Assembly (NCBI GenBank): GCA_013396635.1
Contig: WBMW01005106.1
Span: 1,266,585 to 1,330,584 of the forward strand
Reading direction: 5' to 3'
DNA length: 64,000 bases
Origin: Penelope pileata
Taxonomy: Eukaryota > Chordata > Aves > Galliformes > Cracidae
Below the pieces are notes generated by a model. It made no database searches. It was not told the DNA's origin and saw only the letters and a program-made list of their open reading frames with translations. Every line of letters begins with the position of its first letter. The stretch's first letter is position 1. A program made the translations under genes and the position numbers. Shown here piece by piece: positions 59,740-64,000 of the stretch.

Positions 59740-62657
59740 ATCAGTCAGTCATTTAGGATGCATTCTGTCCTAAATGCTCAAAACTTCACATAAATGTTTA
59801 GCCCTTTTTCTTAAAAAAAAAAAAAANCAATATAATGTATTTATATTATGTCAACATGTACGTTATAATACTAATATTATCTTCTACTTTATTATATACA
59901 ATTACATATAGTATATAGACAGAACTGAAATTAATTTAACAGAATAAAACTTGATTTATAAAAATGTCAAAATCTAAAACCATTTGTTACAATATTACTA
60001 TTTAGCAGCAAATATTATGCTGTGGATTGCTAAAAAGAAAGCTTACTCTAGGCTTAATAAGACTACATTGAGACAGATATCCAGATCTCATTCAGGTTCC
60101 CTCTATTCAAGTTAATTGTTAAATTCAACTTTTTATGGAATCTTTAGGGGGAGGGGGAGTAAAAAAATCTACTTAGTATGAGCCTTACCATTATTCTTGA
60201 GCTTAAAAGATTTCAGTGAATTTAATCTGGGAAATGCTTGTCAACATTCAATGTGTATGTATTCATAGATATGAAATGACATATCCCACATGCTAAAAAT
60301 CTCATTCTGTGTAAAAAAAATAGGTTAGGCTAAAAGCACTATGGATATCTGAGAACGTTAGTTGCACTAAATTATTATGTACATAGGTTTTCCTATGTAA
60401 TTTGTATAATCAAATATTTGTGAGACGCATGTTTCTTTGTGCGTGTGTTTTTGCAACGAAACTCAAGAAGCTCATAGTTTGTATTTGTAACCACTGTACA
60501 CTGGAACAACTGGTGAACAGGGACATCTTTGCTTTGTTCCAACTGCTTTTACAGGTTCCCCTTTTCCACCTTCTCCTATACTTCTTGCTTGCTATCTAGG
60601 CTCTTTGCAACTGCAAGTTATCTTTTTATGCTGGGAGTCCTCATGGTCAGCTGGATAGCTCCATACCAGCAGATCTGAGTGATGACAAGTGGAAGATGGA
60701 ATGTGTATGAACGTAGAAATACCTTAATGTCATAAATACTCATACTTTATCAAAACAGTATGTTTAATTATTCAATAATCACAGCAGAAAAACATTGCAT
60801 GCATGCACTGGTTTGGTAAGGTTGGCATCGCCTACGTTCCAACAGTGACATACCCATAGGTCTGGATTCACTTCACCCAGCCTTAAGGTAGTGACACAGC
60901 TACATTGCCCCCTGCGATCAATGGGGAAGTGTGCGGTGAGATGTGATCCATATTTTACATATGCTGAACTGCTCTCTGGAAATGCTTTATGCACCCTGTG
61001 GGGAGACAAAGTTGACTTGGCTCCTAATGCAGGCAATTAAAATTAACTGAAATCTGTTCAGGTCCTACCGTACACATCTACCCCTCTGATCTCTTTTATC
61101 TTCCTCCCTCACAAAGATGAGACTGCTATAGGGAACACCATGCTCCTCTGTGGCATTTTGGCATAATTCCTGCAGAGCAAACTTCCACCTTTCATGAAGG
61201 TTTCCTTCCTGAAGCCTTCTATAAAATCATACAGCGCTTTTAAGTATGACTGTTCCCAGCATATGTGTGGTAGTAGATCTTTATGGTGAGTAATGGGAAC
61301 ATTCTTGTGAACTCTGGATTTCCTGGGGAACAAGCCTTATGTCGGGGATTTTCTCACTGCCTGTTGCAATTTTCCTAGAAATTAAGCAAGGAGAAAACCT
61401 AGAAACTGGGTTTTCAGAAAGTTAAAATCTCAGTAGAAACAATTAACAGTAGTAGAAAGTGAATATAGACATATAGAATATCATGCTGCCTTTCCTGTAG
61501 TATCCACAGTGTGTGAATTCAGAAAAAATATATTTTGAATTTCAGATTAAGGCCATAAACCTCAGCCACTGCATTCAGTGCTTCTTCAGCAGTTCAGAAA
61601 TAGGAATCATAATTAGTAGTGAGGTGCCTGTGTTTAATGCAAAATTTATTCCACATCACAGCCTGTTGTGTATGACTGAACTATTGGTTTTAATTGTATC
61701 TGTCAGAATTTAGCTGCTCGTTCACATGTGTGATATACCTCAATAATCTGTAGGCAGGCACATGCCTCTTTAGGAGTCGTTTCCTGGGTAGATAATATAC
61801 CGCGGTTCCCTGGAGACCTTATATGCATATCACAAAAGCCAGCACAAATAGCAGCCTTGCTAATACCAAAACAACTGATTAATATTAATTCCTATATTCC
61901 ACTTCTGTCAAAGGTTTTGGAATCAGCATTTTTTGTTTGTCCTGGGAGAACATAAAATAGGAATACAAATTCTAGGTTGCCTATATAGCATTCTACTTTT
62001 ATGTCAGAGGTTGCTGTTATTTTTTTTTATATACTTGCATAATAAAAATGGTACATCAACAGGGTTTCTTTTCCCTTCTTGTTTTGCTCTCAACGGTTTT
62101 TTTTCCATCTTTCTTTCTACAGCTTAAGGAAAAAAGAAAGTGTATGACATTACAGAGTCACCAGAGATAAGAGGTATTAGAATACTTTTAAAGCAATATG
62201 TAAGGCAGGTAATCGACAAAAATCTATTCCAAACCATACTCTTACATAACCAAGTGAGCTGGTGAGCTGACACCTGCTTCTTCTTAGGTGCCGTTCTAGC
62301 AATAGCTGCCTTCCTTGATATATCTACCAACAGTGCTTTTCTGAATAGTCTTCGTTTGAAAGATCAAATATTATGTTTTCCATAATCGTAGAGTTCTTTG
62401 CATATAGATGATTCCCATATGTCTGATACAAGGTATCTCAAAACACTGTACAGGTTTGAATGAATTCATTTAAAACACATTTTAAAACTATCACGTCGTT
62501 ATTAATTAAAAGTAACATACACAGAGCTTAAGTCAGTAATAGATCCTGAATTCTTAAATGCACCATAGGACAGACAGCTGTGCTTTTATAAGGGAAAATA
62601 CTTAATTCTATTCTGTTTTGAATTAGTCCCATTACAAGTCAAATTCTGAATTCAAGA
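59740..62657. other. Unique AT-rich sequence after the gap
   Basis: About 2.9 kb, very AT-rich to about 60.1 kb, with an A-run ending in an N at 59813-59827. No repeat family or exon is supported. A pyrimidine tract with an acceptor-like end (TTCTTTCTACAG, ending at 62122) is not followed by a convincing exon. Confidence 0.55.
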
Positions 62658-62823
62658 TTGCCCTGAGAGGTGGTAGAAGCCCCGACCCTGGAGACGTTCA
62701 AGGTCAGGCTGGACCAAACGCTGAGCAACCTGATCTAGCTGTAGATGTCCCTGTACACTGCAGAGGAGTTGGACTAGATGACTTTTAAAGGTCTCTTCCG
62801 ACTCTAAGGTTTCTATGATTCTA
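62658..62823 (+). mobile_element. CR1 LINE, 3' end fragment
   Basis: A short sense CR1 3' end. TTGCCCTGAGAGGTGGTAGA, CAACCTGATCTAGCTGTAGA and GAGTTGGACTAGATGACTTT lead to the tail GGTTTCTATGATTCTAAG. The CTGATCTAGCTGTAGATGTC block matches, in complement, the antisense copy at 18129-18444, so these two belong to one subfamily. Confidence 0.92.
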
Positions 62824-63740
62824 AGACCTCTGGATTGGTAATAACTGACAAGAAAGCTCAGAGTACACACTGCTCACTTAAAGATCATGAAGGACTCCTT
62901 AATAATTATGTGGGCATACAGTATGGAGCTTAAACTTTTAGCATAAGGCTGGACTTGTTAATAGTTAAAGCAAACTTTATATGAATGGTAATGGAATAAG
63001 TATGGAAATTGCAATGGGAGGATGAATACAGAATGAATACAGAATACAAAGAAATGCAATTCTTACTGTTGTTTTCCTAAAGTATAAACACACTAAATTA
63101 TTAAGAGTGTAGTAGGGGGAGGTAGCATATGAAATTGTATCTCTAACTCTATCCATATTGTAATTATGTGGAAGATATAGAAGCTGAAAGCAAAAGTCAT
63201 TAAAATTACTGTACTGAATATATTAGAACAGCTGTTAATCTATAGATTGCTTTAGTTTATAGTCTTTGGATCTTTTTCTAGCACCTATTTCCCACTGTTA
63301 GGGGAAAAAAAAACACATTGCAAATGGTTTTATAAAGTACTTGCATTACAGCATCTAGACAAACGGTTTAATTTTGCATGCTTCAAATTAGATTCAGTCA
63401 GCTGACAACCTGTATTTTCCGGAGGGGGAAAATAAAAAGATTATTCTTATACTTAAAGTAATGAACATGTGGTAAACTGTTTAGATAATAAAACATCATC
63501 CTGATCACTGAGAGATCCCATAGTCTCCTCTGTCCTGTTGCCAGACATTTTTCTACCAATCTTGGAGTCTGAAGGGAAACTTCGGATACTGTTGGAAACA
63601 TTATGCCCTAATGAGATGCAGGGGGGCTGTTCTGGCCTGAAGGCCTTATGTGTGGCCTGGCACAGAGGAAGGTCACTGCCAGCAGCTACCTCTACCAATG
63701 CTGGATTTATCGTGCAGTCTGCAACAAACAATTGGGCTCC
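62824..63740. other. Unique sequence between two CR1 ends
   Basis: About 900 bases, AT-rich to 63.5 kb and then GC-richer. The GC-richer part (63540-63740) may be an eroded extension of the following CR1, but I cannot read the family wording in it. Confidence 0.5.
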
Positions 63741-63866
63741 TAGGAGATCTCCAAAAGGCACCTGGACATGGTGCTGGGCACCCTGCTCTGGGTGTCCCTG
63801 CTGGAGCAGGATTTGGACCAGATGGACCCAGAGTCTCCTTCCAACACCAAACGTTCTGTGATTCTG
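63741..63866 (+). mobile_element. CR1 LINE, diverged 3' end
   Basis: A sense, old CR1 3' end. AGATCTCCAAAAGGCACCTGGACATGGTGC is the 3' UTR start and CCTGCTCTGGGTGTCCCTGC follows. The segment GGATTTGGACCAGATGGACC is the usual GTTGGACTAGATGATC block, and ACGTTCTGTGATTCTG is the tail. The 107-138 codon frames on both strands here are carried by this repeat and its flank. Confidence 0.78.
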
Positions 63867-64000
63867 CAATAGTTGTGTTTTAGCCTATCCTAACTTTCGC
63901 ATTCCTTTCTCTTTAATGTATTAATTTTCATGCAGAAGAATTTGTTGTAATTCTAACAGTATTTTACTGTCTCCAGATAATCAGGAGGAGCCGCTGGAAA
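63867..64000. other. Unique sequence to window end
   Basis: The last 134 bases after the CR1 tail show no recognisable feature. Confidence 0.6.

Noticed and set aside
62091..62175. Strong acceptor-like tract followed by a possible exon
   Set aside because: The segment after CTACAG has no open frame with coding character, and the donor at about 62175 is weak.
63453..63869. 138-codon minus-strand frame
   Set aside because: It overlaps the CR1 3' end and an opposite frame of similar length. Long shadows on both strands are typical of the GC-richer repeat.

Overview
The window looks like nuclear DNA of a bird, most likely a galliform such as chicken, turkey or quail. About ten CR1 LINE fragments are readable. 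Most still carry the bird-type 3' end built from ATTCTRTG-like octamers, or its complement. There is also a decayed mariner copy of the kind I associate with the chicken Galluhop family, and a relic of an avian endogenous retrovirus gag gene. Most of the sequence is AT-rich with scattered poly-A/T runs and short microsatellites. I see no bacterial operon, CRISPR array, rRNA or intact tRNA. Nearly all long reading frames are chance frames or lie inside repeats.

Layout. 1-7.6 kb: one CR1 (469-824), then unique AT-rich DNA. 7.6-8.35 kb: truncated gag relic with an internal stop. 8.35-18.1 kb: one CR1 (10112-10482), a perfect 24-bp palindrome (12469-12492), a faint LINE reverse-transcriptase trace near 14.0 kb and a tRNA-like stretch at 15.04 kb. 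18.1-19.5 kb: a compound CR1/mariner region with a 70-bp inverted duplication. 19.5-30.9 kb: almost repeat-free. 30.9-36.4 kb: cluster of five CR1 copies. 36.4-45 kb: mostly unique, with the best protein-coding signal at 41298-41375, a 26-codon start exon followed by a strong splice donor. 45.1-45.7 kb: CR1. 45.7-62.6 kb: unique sequence with an old CR1 ORF2 fragment (about 54.7-55.3 kb) and a 71-bp run of Ns (59669-59739). 62.6-64 kb: two CR1 3' ends.

Interpretation. The window probably lies in a long intron or gene-poor flank of a large gene, with one alternative 5' coding exon on the plus strand near 41.3 kb. I could not identify the gene securely. I found no clear novel functional system. 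The observations most worth checking are the 41.3 kb exon, the mariner-CR1 chimera with its inverted repeat, and the gag relic with its 30-bp internal repeats. Family names are from memory and repeat boundaries were read by eye, so expect errors of tens of bases at the ends of old copies.
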